A stretch of DNA of 31,306 nucleotides from Schoenoplectus triqueter (lineage: Eukaryota; Streptophyta; Magnoliopsida; Poales; Cyperaceae), in assembly GCA_964058805.1 (NCBI GenBank), contig CAXKVV010000472.1, forward strand, positions 1 through 31,306. Direction: 5' to 3'. The position numbers and the translations under genes are program-made. The notes under the pieces are model-generated. The model did not search any database. It was not told the origin of the DNA and saw nothing but the letters and a program-made list of their open reading frames with translations. Below are positions 7,490 to 15,375 of the stretch, in pieces. Positions within the stretch are counted from its first letter, which is position 1, and each line of letters begins with the position of its first letter.

Positions 7490-8271
7490 TAAGAAAGTCT
7501 TTTGATCAAAATAAGGGTTGTAAGAACTCTTTGTTGAAACTTTAAGATAAAATTTGATCGATAGAAAGATACCTTCATAGTTTTGCTTCCTCCTCGCTTT
7601 TCTCACGTTATCGCCCTTCTTGTATATTGGTTTATGCCCTTATTCCCGAGTTGGACACTGTAGCGAGTGCTGAAGAAAAACCCGACTTACTCTGTTGCGG
7701 ATAATAATCCCAAAAGGGAAAACACACCTACAGGCCTTCTCCTTCATGCAGACTTCCCCAATATATAATCCAGACTTTGGTGATCAAGCTCAAATTTATC
7801 GCAAAACCATTAGCTAACTTTTTCTCAATCTTTTTTATCTTAACCTTTCTTTGAGTTTCTTACGGTTTTCATGTTTTTATATGTTTCAAAGATTATTGGA
7901 ATATTTATTCATTCATTCATTCGAAACTAAATCTTACCGTTACTTTTAGGTTTGGATATGCCTTCTTCTACTTGAAATTTAAGGATTTAAAGATAAATCT
8001 TATTGATGTCTTAACTTTTGTTTTTCTTGGTTCTGAGTGATGTGCTTCTCTCAGGATTTGTTTACTGACTTTAATTTTTTCTAACTAAACTCTGCTAGAT
8101 ACTTTTCCTTTGTTAACTAGATTATTTATCGTGCTATGCCCTAAATCGTTCACTAGGTTCTAACTTCTATACTTCTGAAGTTTTCTTCTTCAGGACTGCT
8201 TCAGGACTTACTAGTCTCTGGTTGACTCTTTAATCTTCTCATAGGGTTGCTTCAACTACTTCCCTAAGAGG
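7490..8271. other. Element B upstream portion, no supported gene
   Basis: No ORF or viral protein motif is recognisable. On the minus strand TATATAT at 7767-7761, followed by TGGGGAAG, could be a fourth TATA box. It precedes a GC-richer stretch (7600-7740) and an ATGAAG/GTATC donor-like site near 7580, echoing the other leaders. ATTC is repeated at about 7907-7922. The stretch ends at 8271/8272, where the plus-oriented B leader begins. Confidence 0.3.
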
Positions 8272-8475
8272 ATCGGGTTTTAGACTCACTCAAGCCTAGC
8301 TTGAGAAGTCACCCTGATCCTCTTAGTGAAGATGATCACTAAGAGTAAAGAGTCGAGTATAGTAGTTCAAGCCCATCATAGCTTGAATTACTAGAGTCTA
8401 GAGTGAAATTCAAGAGTCTAGAGCAAGAGTTTAAAATAGAGTAGTCAGAAAGAAATATGAGGACACAAGCTCACA
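8272..8475 (+). promoter_or_regulatory. Element B leader copy in plus orientation
   Basis: This is a near-identical inverted copy of complement 2460-2712. It contains the 7-bp (8289-8305) and 9-bp (8320-8345) stem-loops. It starts at ATCGGG, the predicted B transcription start, and lacks B's TATA box. At about 8475 it continues directly as virus A leader through the shared word CTCACAGAG, making a B/A hybrid leader in front of an intact A MP. Confidence 0.85.
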
Positions 8476-8766
8476 GAGAGAGAGAGTTTCTTAAGAAAAA
8501 TCTTATGTAATCGCCCAAACCCCAGTTATAAATAAATACAAGTTTTTCTCCGAGTTTATCCAAGTTTTCATGAGTGTTCAATTTAAGTCCGAAAATAGAA
8601 AAACAAGAAAACCAAGAAATCAAGAAGACCAATCCTCAAGAAGAGAAGCAGCCTGGAGCACCAAGGTGGACTGGCCAAGGAGAGCAGAAGTCCCAAGTGT
8701 TGGCATTAGCTTATCTTCAACCGGAAAGGTAATCTTTATTTCAAAAGGTTTTTAATTTGTTTTTAA
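8476..8766 (+). promoter_or_regulatory. Virus A leader (R region) with poly(A) signal
   Basis: A GA-repeat, TTATAAATAAATAC with AATAAA at 8531-8536, the leader ORF and a donor-like GGAAAG/GTAATC precede the MP ATG. The A TATA box is missing because the upstream part is B leader. Confidence 0.75.
8570..8755 (+). CDS. Virus A leader ORF, 61 aa, basic
   Basis: Same short Arg/Lys/Pro-rich frame as at 259-444, here complete and followed by an intact MP (stop to MP ATG 11 nt). The donor-like GTAATC lies in its last third, so the translated product may be spliced or serve only as an upstream ORF. Proline-rich and tryptophan-containing segments (AAWSTKVDWPRRAE) are seen, but no domain is known to me. 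Confidence 0.45.
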   Translation: MSVQFKSENRKTRKPRNQEDQSSRREAAWSTKVDWPRRAEVPSVGISLSSTGKVIFISKGF

Positions 8767-9783
8767 ATGGAAGATAAATACATCACAGATAATATAGTAG
8801 AACACGAAGAAATCGAAGGAAACTATTTAGTAGACGTATTACTAGATAAATCATTGATTACGAAAGTAAAAAACAACGGTGAATTAGACATATCATCATT
8901 AGAAGGAGTCAATAAAAGTATATTTGATATACTAAATAGAAAAAATATAGTTATCTATGGAGTAACACAAGCCGAACAAAATATTAAGATAGAAGAAGCT
9001 AATTTTAGACATGAAGCGCCAATAGTCCAGTTAAAACAAATAGAAGATAGACTAGCAAAGATAAAAGAGGATGTAAGAAAGAAGATTGGATATTTACACA
9101 TAAACACAGTACAAATATTAATTAAATCAACGTTTAGAGAAGGAATTTCCACACCTATAGATATAATAGTCGAAGATAATAGAATCATGAATGAAGACGA
9201 TGCAAAATTAGGAGAAATTCAAGGAGATCTAGGATATGGTATAATAAAGTTTTGTGTAACATTACAATATCCAATTCCACTAACGACTAGAAAACTTAAT
9301 AATTGTATTGCAATTAGATGTAATTTCAAAAATAGAAAATTAATGGAAAAAGGAGATATTCCACTAGTAATATGTGTTAAAGTAGCTTATGCATTAAGTA
9401 ATTCTTGTCTATCTATAAAATACAAAGAACAAGATAGGATATATACAGATAAATTATTTAATGAAACTAGTACAATGATTAAGCCTGATAATATTCAAAG
9501 AAGGTTTTTACAAGGTCATCAACGAAGATTATTAGAAGCCGAACCGGCAAGATTTGAACGATTAACTCCAGGTATTAGACAACGCCCAGTAAAAAATATT
9601 TTACCACCTGTAGAATCAGAAAATAAATTAACGTTACCTATAACCGAAGCTAGTTTAAATGAAGCATCATCAAGTAATAACTCTTTTAAGAAAGAAGATG
9701 ATGAAACTAAACAATTAGTAAAAATGGACGATCAAATAAACAATTTAAAACAGACGATAGAAAAGATTGATAGAAAAATATAA
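8767..9783 (+). CDS. Cell-to-cell movement protein (30K superfamily), 338 aa
   Basis: The likely role is plasmodesmal movement of virions or viral nucleic acid. Residues about 20-230 form the 30K-type beta-rich core, including LHINTVQILIKSTF (110-123), a central IQGDLGYGIIKF (151-162) and NCIAIRCNF (179-187). A variable linker follows, then an acidic/basic C-terminal helix (310-338) predicted to coil. In CaMV a C-terminal coiled coil of the MP binds the virion-associated protein, and the same is plausible here. The start is the first ATG after the leader ORF. The stop is two bases before the ORF2 ATG. The ORF is intact, but no downstream genome follows, because the virus ends at the PBS 63 nt later. 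Confidence 0.85.
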   Translation: MEDKYITDNIVEHEEIEGNYLVDVLLDKSLITKVKNNGELDISSLEGVNKSIFDILNRKNIVIYGVTQAEQNIKIEEANFRHEAPIVQLKQIEDRLAKIKEDVRKKIGYLHINTVQILIKSTFREGISTPIDIIVEDNRIMNEDDAKLGEIQGDLGYGIIKFCVTLQYPIPLTTRKLNNCIAIRCNFKNRKLMEKGDIPLVICVKVAYALSNSCLSIKYKEQDRIYTDKLFNETSTMIKPDNIQRRFLQGHQRRLLEAEPARFERLTPGIRQRPVKNILPPVESENKLTLPITEASLNEASSSNNSFKKEDDETKQLVKMDDQINNLKQTIEKIDRKI

Positions 9784-9785
9784 CA

Positions 9786-9849
9786 ATGAGAGACAAAAGA
9801 AAATGTTTATTCCGCGATCAAGAAATAGAGCAGTCCGCCCCAAAAATGG
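9786..9849 (+). pseudogene. ORF2 5' fragment ending in the PBS
   Basis: This is the first 21 codons of ORF2, ending at ATGG, whose TGG is the first three bases of the primer binding site. The adjoining sequence is minus-strand pol. The end coincides with the natural minus-strand DNA discontinuity expected at the PBS. Confidence 0.85.
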
Positions 9850-10279
9850 AAAGTTGATCAATTATCTCCCCCCGTAAAACTTGTGCTTGATTATAAATTT
9901 TCGTTCTAATTAATACACTGGGTTGATTAGTTTGATATGGACATCGAAGTCTCACTTCATCTAAACTCTGTATAAACGGTTGGTATAACTTAAGAAAATT
10001 GTTTCCAAGTATCATTTTTAAACCAGTATCTTGTTGATATAAACTAGGTAATGGAAATCTTTTCTTTTCAATTAATAATGTTAAATTTACTGCTTTCTTT
10101 GTAATTTGCATTATTTTATTATTAGCAATTCTTACTCCTATTGGTTGTTTCATAGTTTTCCAAAAACTTTTAGGTAGGACATTTTCATTAGCTAAACATA
10201 TTGTTGCACCTGTATCTACATATGCATAAATTTCCTTATTTCCTATAGTGACTTTTATAAACGTACTATTCCTATTCAT
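9850..10279 (-). pseudogene. Polymerase 5' fragment (protease)
   Basis: This holds the first 143 or so residues of Pol from ATG 10279, including the aspartic protease motif DTGAT (22-26), then a break 14 nt past the purine tract at 9864-9873. RT and RNase H are missing. It overlaps the CP stop by 8 nt, as in complete copies. Confidence 0.85.
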
Positions 10280-11753
10280 CGTCTGTGTCTATATTAGATT
10301 CGGATTCTGTACCTGTTTCTGTTTCAGTTTCGCTGACTAACTCATAACAATCGAAATCCATGATTTCTCCTTCGGTGAACTCTTCTTCTATTGGTTCATA
10401 TCCTATGGCATATATTGCTTTAAGTTTCTCATCCTTTTTATTCTTTGTTTGTGGACATTCATTGGCATAATGACCAATCTCTTGACATTTCCAACATCTA
10501 CAATTTTTCTTTCCTCTTGGACATGATTTGTTCACATTTTTCTTTCTGTAAAATTTTCTATAATTTTTCTTCCAGGGTTTTTTATAGGTATTTAATTTTC
10601 TGAATTTTCTGTACCTATATCGTTTTGGTCTTCTATAGTGTTTCTTATAACTCCTATGTCTTCTGGAATGTTTACAACCATATTTTTGAGCTATTTCTGG
10701 TAAAATATCACAACAGTTCGTCATTCTTCCTACTATTTTTTGTTCATTTATTTTATAACATATCTTTTTCCTATATTCTATAGCGTATGCTTCAACTGAT
10801 CCTAATGTTTGTATCTTTTCGTTTTCTTCTAATCTTTTGAGAACAAATTGTCTCATTCCTAATGGCAATTTTGATTTGACAATTTCTAATAAAGGTTTAG
10901 TATCCTTTAATCTGTAGTAATATTCTCTGACTTGACAAAAGAAATTTTCTATGTAACATGGGTCACATAGTTCCATATTGGACAGTACTGTCATTACTTC
11001 TGTTGTATCATCGTAATACCTATGTTCTTTATTTGTTCCACAAAATTCTAATAATAATTCCGTTGCACAATATTCTAGTAATTCATTCTTCGGACCAATT
11101 TCTATTGACTTGGCATCTAAATTTGAGGTTATAGGGAAGTTATGAAACCAATTAGCTACACAACCTTTTGTATTATATTTTATGTAAATATAAAAGTCTT
11201 CTAGTGTCATTTTTGCAAATCGTGTGTCTTGCATTGCAACTTGTAGTTTGTAATAATTTACCCATTCTAAGATATTTCCTCTCATTTCTGTTGTACAGTC
11301 TAAGTCTAGGACTCCATTTATTATATTTTTATCTTTAGGCTTATATTTCTCGGGTATATTATTTTCGAACCATCTACCATTACTTCGATAATATCCTTGT
11401 CTATATCCATAAGGAGTTTCATTTGAATAGTTTTTACTAGTTTTAGGTGGATCTATATGCATTGGATGTGGACTGTTTGGATTTGGCGTATGTGGAATTA
11501 TTGCTCTATTATCGTCATCTCCTACGTGAGCATAAGGATTATCTTCTTCGCTATCGTAGTCAAAATCGTTATCTTCTACTCGTACATAATCTTCATGGTT
11601 ATCTTCGTAGATTTCATTTTCGTTAAAATCGTTAAAATCGTCGTTATTTGTATTTGAACTCTCCCCCTTGAAAGAAGTGATTGGCATTATATTTTCTGGA
11701 GTGATTGTTTTTAAATCTTCAAAAACTTTAATTAGACGTTCTATTTCACTCAT
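10272..11753 (-). CDS. Coat protein with zinc knuckle, 493 aa
   Basis: This is the virion capsid precursor. An acidic N terminus (40-80) is followed by the capsid core (about 135-340), a Lys/Arg-rich RNA/DNA-binding stretch (about 360-415), a CCHC knuckle (CWKCQEIGHYANEC) and an acidic, Ser/Glu/Thr-rich tail typical of caulimovirid CPs. This copy has three extra residues compared with 20239-21711, from a 9-bp tandem duplication near 11628-11640 in the acidic region. Its ATG overlaps the ORF5 stop by 8 nt (ATGAGTGA) and its stop overlaps the Pol start. The ORF is intact, but Pol is broken downstream. Confidence 0.88.
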   Translation of the reverse strand: MSEIERLIKVFEDLKTITPENIMPITSFKGESSNTNNDDFNDFNENEIYEDNHEDYVRVEDNDFDYDSEEDNPYAHVGDDDNRAIIPHTPNPNSPHPMHIDPPKTSKNYSNETPYGYRQGYYRSNGRWFENNIPEKYKPKDKNIINGVLDLDCTTEMRGNILEWVNYYKLQVAMQDTRFAKMTLEDFYIYIKYNTKGCVANWFHNFPITSNLDAKSIEIGPKNELLEYCATELLLEFCGTNKEHRYYDDTTEVMTVLSNMELCDPCYIENFFCQVREYYYRLKDTKPLLEIVKSKLPLGMRQFVLKRLEENEKIQTLGSVEAYAIEYRKKICYKINEQKIVGRMTNCCDILPEIAQKYGCKHSRRHRSYKKHYRRPKRYRYRKFRKLNTYKKPWKKNYRKFYRKKNVNKSCPRGKKNCRCWKCQEIGHYANECPQTKNKKDEKLKAIYAIGYEPIEEEFTEGEIMDFDCYELVSETETETGTESESNIDTDDE

Positions 11754-11973
11754 TTAACATACGAATAATTAGATCAGTAAGCTGAGTAGATATCTCATTA
11801 ATCTCACTATCTAATTCTGATATTCGTTGTCGTTTTTCATCAGCACGTTGTCTTAAATCTTCGATAGTCATCTGGCTTTGCATAATACTAATCCTTAAAT
11901 CTTCCATACGTTTTTCTCGTTGTTCGGTGGTTATTTCCAATTGTCTTAATCGCTCTATTTTTTCTCTATCCAT
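11746..11973 (-). CDS. ORF5, 75-aa coiled-coil protein
   Basis: A small charged helical protein with heptad-like Leu/Ile spacing over most of its length (ERLRQLEITTEQREKRMEDL). Size and position just before CP suggest a virion-associated or capsid-linked protein as in caulimoviruses. I cannot show homology. It overlaps ORF4 and CP by 8 nt each, fitting translation by reinitiation. Identical copies lie at 21704-21931 and 30354-30581. Confidence 0.65.
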   Translation of the reverse strand: MDREKIERLRQLEITTEQREKRMEDLRISIMQSQMTIEDLRQRADEKRQRISELDSEINEISTQLTDLIIRMLNE

Positions 11974-12154
11974 AGAATGGTGGGTGAAGTTGTGTTGTTC
12001 TTAATGTTTCTGGGTTGAGCAATATATCCAATTTATTCTGAATTTCTATCATGCGCTGTTCTTGTTGTTCACTTATTATCCTAATTTGTCCAACTATTCT
12101 ATTAATGACTTCTATTAATTCGTTTATTTTATCTGTTAATGATACTTCTGACAT
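11966..12154 (-). CDS. ORF4, 62-aa helical protein
   Basis: I start it at the ATG at 12154, which overlaps the ORF3 stop as TAATG. An upstream TTG in the same frame is ignored. The protein has regular Ile/Leu heptads (KINELIEVINRIVGQIRII), suggesting a coiled coil, and a short Pro-containing tail. Its stop overlaps the ORF5 ATG. It may be an assembly partner of ORF3 or ORF5. Function unknown. Confidence 0.6.
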   Translation of the reverse strand: MSEVSLTDKINELIEVINRIVGQIRIISEQQEQRMIEIQNKLDILLNPETLRTTQLHPPFYG

Positions 12155-12552
12155 TACCAATTCTCCATACGATTATCTATTGCTTCAGCTAAATCGCTAT
12201 TGGTCTCGTATTCTTCTCCATAGGGATATCGTCGATTATACTCCTCTTCTTCTCTTAATCTTTGATTCTCTCGTTCAGCTTCTGCTAAAGCTTCAAAATC
12301 TTCAGTATAATTATCTTCTTCATCGGAGATAGATCTATTAGGTCTATATGAGTTCGAGTTTATTACTCTCATACTTCTAACTTGAGTTGTCAAATTCTCA
12401 ATTCTAATGTCCATAACTTCGTCTAGGGTTTCTCTTAATTCTTCTTTTATATCGAAAAAGAATCTTGTTATACTATTCAATTCGCTGGTTAAATGTTCTA
12501 TTCTAACCTCTATACTGGCTATTAAACTTTCTAACCGTTCTAATCGCTCCAT
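12154..12552 (-). CDS. ORF3, 132-aa coiled-coil protein
   Basis: Residues 1-60 form a strong heptad pattern (RLERLESLIASIEVRIEHL). Then come an acidic linker (ISDEEDNYTEDF) and a second Glu/Arg-rich helix. Length and coiled-coil character recall the caulimovirus virion-associated protein, which links capsid and movement or aphid factors. This is an inference. The start overlaps the ORF2 stop by 13 nt. Confidence 0.65.
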   Translation of the reverse strand: MERLERLESLIASIEVRIEHLTSELNSITRFFFDIKEELRETLDEVMDIRIENLTTQVRSMRVINSNSYRPNRSISDEEDNYTEDFEALAEAERENQRLREEEEYNRRYPYGEEYETNSDLAEAIDNRMENW

Positions 12553-13052
12553 GTGGGATCTTCAAAACAATATAATTCTATCTCTTTTAACTTGTTATCC
12601 AGTATATTTAATAGGTGAGTTCATAATTGTCCTTCATTTAGGAAAGATTCATCATTTAGTTCTTCTTCGATTCGTTCCCTTTCTTTTAATATTTTATTTT
12701 GTAGTCTGTCCATTTTATGATATAAATGAACCTGCTGGTTATCTACCATTTCGTTTAAATAAATTCCATCAGATCTAGGTTTATCTAAAATTAATTTTTC
12801 TAAATAGGTAACTGTATCAAAATCGAATATCTCGTCAAAACGTTTATTAAACTCTTCACTTTCTTCTTTAGTAAAACCAAATACGTCGTCTGTTGAACTG
12901 GTCGAGGGTCTTTCTCTATTTTTATAAAAACTTTCTGGTTTACCTCTAAGAATATTTTTTAACTTTCTAACTTTTAGTTTTGTTTGGTTAGGATGACCAC
13001 TTGACTCTGCCATGGTTTTTTCCTCAAGACTGTTACTAGGCTCTGATACCAC
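12540..13052 (-). pseudogene. ORF2, 5'-truncated and with premature stop
   Basis: It matches intact ORF2 (22498-23070) from codon 21 on. The first 20 codons are replaced by element B/PBS-array sequence, and the equivalent ATG reads GTG. A TGA at 12623-12621 interrupts the last quarter of the frame where the intact copy has GGA. The junction with B lies in the PBS (13040-13051). Confidence 0.85.
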
Positions 13053-13196
13053 TTTTGGTTAATGCGGAATGCTCTGATACCACTTTTGGTTAATGCGGAA
13101 TGCTCTGATACCACTTTTTGTTGCGGAATGCTTCTGACATATTTTTTAACTTTTGGTTAATGCGGAATGCTCTGATACCACTTTTGGTTAATGCGG
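13040..13196 (-). repeat. Second primer-binding-site array at an A/B junction
   Basis: GCTCTGATACCA begins at 13040, 13071, 13102 and 13169 (spacings 31, 31, 67), the same higher-order unit as 955-1330. The first site is shared with the start of virus A ORF2, so B sequence lies on one side of a PBS and A sequence on the other. Confidence 0.9.
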
Positions 13197-14137
13197 AATT
13201 TTTGTTTAATGCGGAATTCTTTTAAAACTTGTATTTCTTTAAAAGCTTTTGAAAACTTTTAATAAAGTTTTTTCTTCACAATTGTTCTAATTCCTAATTC
13301 TTTACTAATTTTCAAAATAGTAATTGACCTCTTTAAAAGATTTTTGTTTTATTAGTTCTGTTTGAAAACTCAATGTTCTAAAATCATTTATTTTTTTCAA
13401 CTGGTTTTTTTGATCAAGTATATCAAATATATTTTTAAATCATTTATCTTATTCAACGTTTACCTAATATGACATCTACTGAATATGTTTTCCGATGATA
13501 TAATTTGTCTTTCATATCTTATCCCTAGAATAATGGAAACCTTTTTCTAAAACTTTGTTTAGCAATTCTTTTTCTAACTGGAATTCTAGATGATCTAGAA
13601 AATCTATTTCTAACAAGATTTCTTTAGATAACTTTTGGCTATCTAAATCGTTCTACACGTTATTAAATTCTTTCGTCTTATTTATTATTAAATCCTGACT
13701 TAAAAATTGGTTTGATAATTTTGTTCCTTAATTTAAATTCAAAGATATAACATCTCAATCAAGAAAACGTACCTGTTTTTCTTGTTGTTCTTGATGCGCC
13801 TCTGGCTTCGTTTGGTTTTCTTCGGCGTCTCTTGGTCGGCGATTCTGTTCCTTCTGGCTAGCTTCTTCTGGCTATTCGTTGGTGACTTCTTCGGCGACTT
13901 TTTGCTCCGAACAGGGGCTTCTGGTTTTAGCCTTCGTCGGCTCTTGATCTTCTATTTCCTGTTTCAACTTAGTTCAAATAATAATTCAACCTATATTTAA
14001 ACCCTGGACTCAAAGTAATTCAAATTGAATTCTTTATTCAACTCGGATGGGAAATCTTTTTACAGATTTGCCATACAACTATTACAATTCTCATGACTTG
14101 GACTTTCTAATGTTGTTCTAACATTTTTCCTAGACAA
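13197..14137 (-). pseudogene. Duplicate of element B leader and MP relic
   Basis: It is nearly identical to 1561-2501 (offset 11636). It includes the MP relic (about 13305-13515), the donor-like CAG/GTACGT (13775-13767), the GC-rich exon (about 13776-13976) and the poly(A) signal (14038-14033). It ends inside the B leader at CCTAGAC and is fused there to virus A. Confidence 0.85.
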
Positions 14138-14201
14138 AAGAAAATGTTTATTCAGCCGGAAAGGTAATCTTTATTTCAAAAGGTTTTTAATTTGTTTTTA
14201 A
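14131..14201 (+). other. Mosaic junction of B leader, ORF2 bit and A leader end
   Basis: After B leader CCTAGAC comes a roughly 20-nt piece of the A ORF2 start (AAAAGAAAATGTTTATTC). It is followed by the last 47 nt before MP, from CAGCCGGAAAG, including the donor-like GTAATC. Each join shows 3-4 shared bases (AGAC, TTC). Confidence 0.75.
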
Positions 14202-15218
14202 ATGGAAGATAAATACATCACAGATAATATAGTAGAACACGAAGAATTCGAAGGAAACTATTTAGTAGACGTATTACTAGATAAATCATTGATTACGAAA
14301 GTAAAAAACAACGGTGAATTAGACATATCATCATTAGAAGGAGTCAATAAAAGTATATTTGATATACTAAATAGAAAAAATATAGTTATCTATGGAGTAA
14401 CACAAGCCGAACAAAATATTAAGATAGAAGAAGCTAATTTTAGACATGAAGCGCCAATAGTCCAGTTAAAACAAATAGAAGATAGACTAGCAAAGATAAA
14501 AGAGGATGTAAGAAAGAAGATTGGATATTTACACATAAACACAGTACAAATATTAATTAAATCAACGTTTAGAGAAGGAATTTCCACACCTATAGATATA
14601 ATAGTCGAAGATAATAGAATCATGAATGAAGACGATGCAAAATTAGGAGAAATTCAAGGAGATCTAGGATATGGTATAATAAAGTTTTGTGTAACATTAC
14701 AATATCCAATTCCACTAACGACTAGAAAACTTAATAATTGTATTGCAATTAGATGTAATTTCAAAAATAGAAAATTAATGGAAAAAGGAGATATTCCACT
14801 AGTAATATGTGTTAAAGTAGCTTATGCATTAAGTAATTCTTGTCTATCTATAAAATACAAGGAACAAGATAGGATATATACAGATAAATTATTTAATGAA
14901 ACTAGTACAATGATTAAGCCTGATAATATTCAAAGAAGGTTTTTACAAGGTCATCAACGAAGACTATTAGAAGCCGAACCGGCAAGATTTGAACGATTAA
15001 CTCCAGGTATTAGACAACGCCCAGTAAAAAATATTTTACCACCTGTAGAATCAGAAAATAAATTAACGTTACCTATAACCGAAGCTAGTTTAAATGAAGC
15101 ATCATCAAGTAATAACTCTTTTAAGAAAGAAGATGATGAAACTAAACAATTAGTAAAAATGGACGATCAAATAAACAATTTAAAACAGACGATAGAAAAG
15201 ATTGATAGAAAAATATAA
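14202..15218 (+). CDS. Cell-to-cell movement protein copy, 338 aa
   Basis: Intact 30K-family MP, as at 8767-9783, with Phe instead of Ile at residue 16 and a few silent changes. No leader, promoter or downstream polymerase in its orientation. It is the left arm of a large palindrome with the MP at 15376-16392, so any read-through RNA would fold on itself. Confidence 0.85.
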   Translation: MEDKYITDNIVEHEEFEGNYLVDVLLDKSLITKVKNNGELDISSLEGVNKSIFDILNRKNIVIYGVTQAEQNIKIEEANFRHEAPIVQLKQIEDRLAKIKEDVRKKIGYLHINTVQILIKSTFREGISTPIDIIVEDNRIMNEDDAKLGEIQGDLGYGIIKFCVTLQYPIPLTTRKLNNCIAIRCNFKNRKLMEKGDIPLVICVKVAYALSNSCLSIKYKEQDRIYTDKLFNETSTMIKPDNIQRRFLQGHQRRLLEAEPARFERLTPGIRQRPVKNILPPVESENKLTLPITEASLNEASSSNNSFKKEDDETKQLVKMDDQINNLKQTIEKIDRKI

Positions 15219-15220
15219 CA

Positions 15221-15289
15221 ATGAGAGACAAAAGAAAATGTTTATTCCGCGATCAAGAAATAGAGCAGTCCGCCCCAAAAATGGTATCA
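15221..15289 (+). pseudogene. ORF2 5' fragment ending inside the PBS
   Basis: ORF2 runs from its ATG into the primer binding site and stops matching after TGGTATCA (15282-15289). This is the second plus-oriented virus A copy whose end lies in the PBS. Confidence 0.85.
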
Positions 15290-15336
15290 TCAAATATAAG
15301 CATCATCAAGTAATAAAATCGTCGTTATTTGTATTT
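15289..15336. other. Templated filler at a head-to-head junction
   Basis: The insert is built from short pieces found elsewhere: GCATCATCAAGTAATA (MP, 15099-15114) and AAAATCGTCGTTATTTGTAT (complement of the CP gene start, for example 11634 on). It then joins TTTCTTGATCGCGG of inverted ORF2 through shared TATTT. This is typical of template-switching repair or RT jumps. Confidence 0.8.
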
Positions 15337-15373
15337 CTTGATCGCGGAATAAACATTTTCTTTTGTCTCTCAT
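15337..15373 (-). pseudogene. ORF2 5' stub, minus strand
   Basis: The first dozen codons of ORF2 (ATG at 15373), two bases after the MP stop. It is cut by the head-to-head junction. Confidence 0.8.
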
Positions 15374-15375
15374 TG

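Noticed and set aside
7592..7745. Possible host gene or RNA gene in the GC-richer stretch of element B
   Set aside because: No ORF, tRNA box or recognisable RNA structure; left as part of element B.
8955..9188. 77-aa Cys/Ser/Ile-rich ORF antisense to MP in five places
   Set aside because: A shadow of the MP frame; conservation follows from near-identical MP copies.
12407..12778. 123-aa hydrophobic ORF antisense to ORF2/ORF3, repeated at 22365-22736 and 29549-29920
   Set aside because: It exists only where the coiled-coil ORFs are, on the opposite strand, and its copies vary exactly as the sense genes do.
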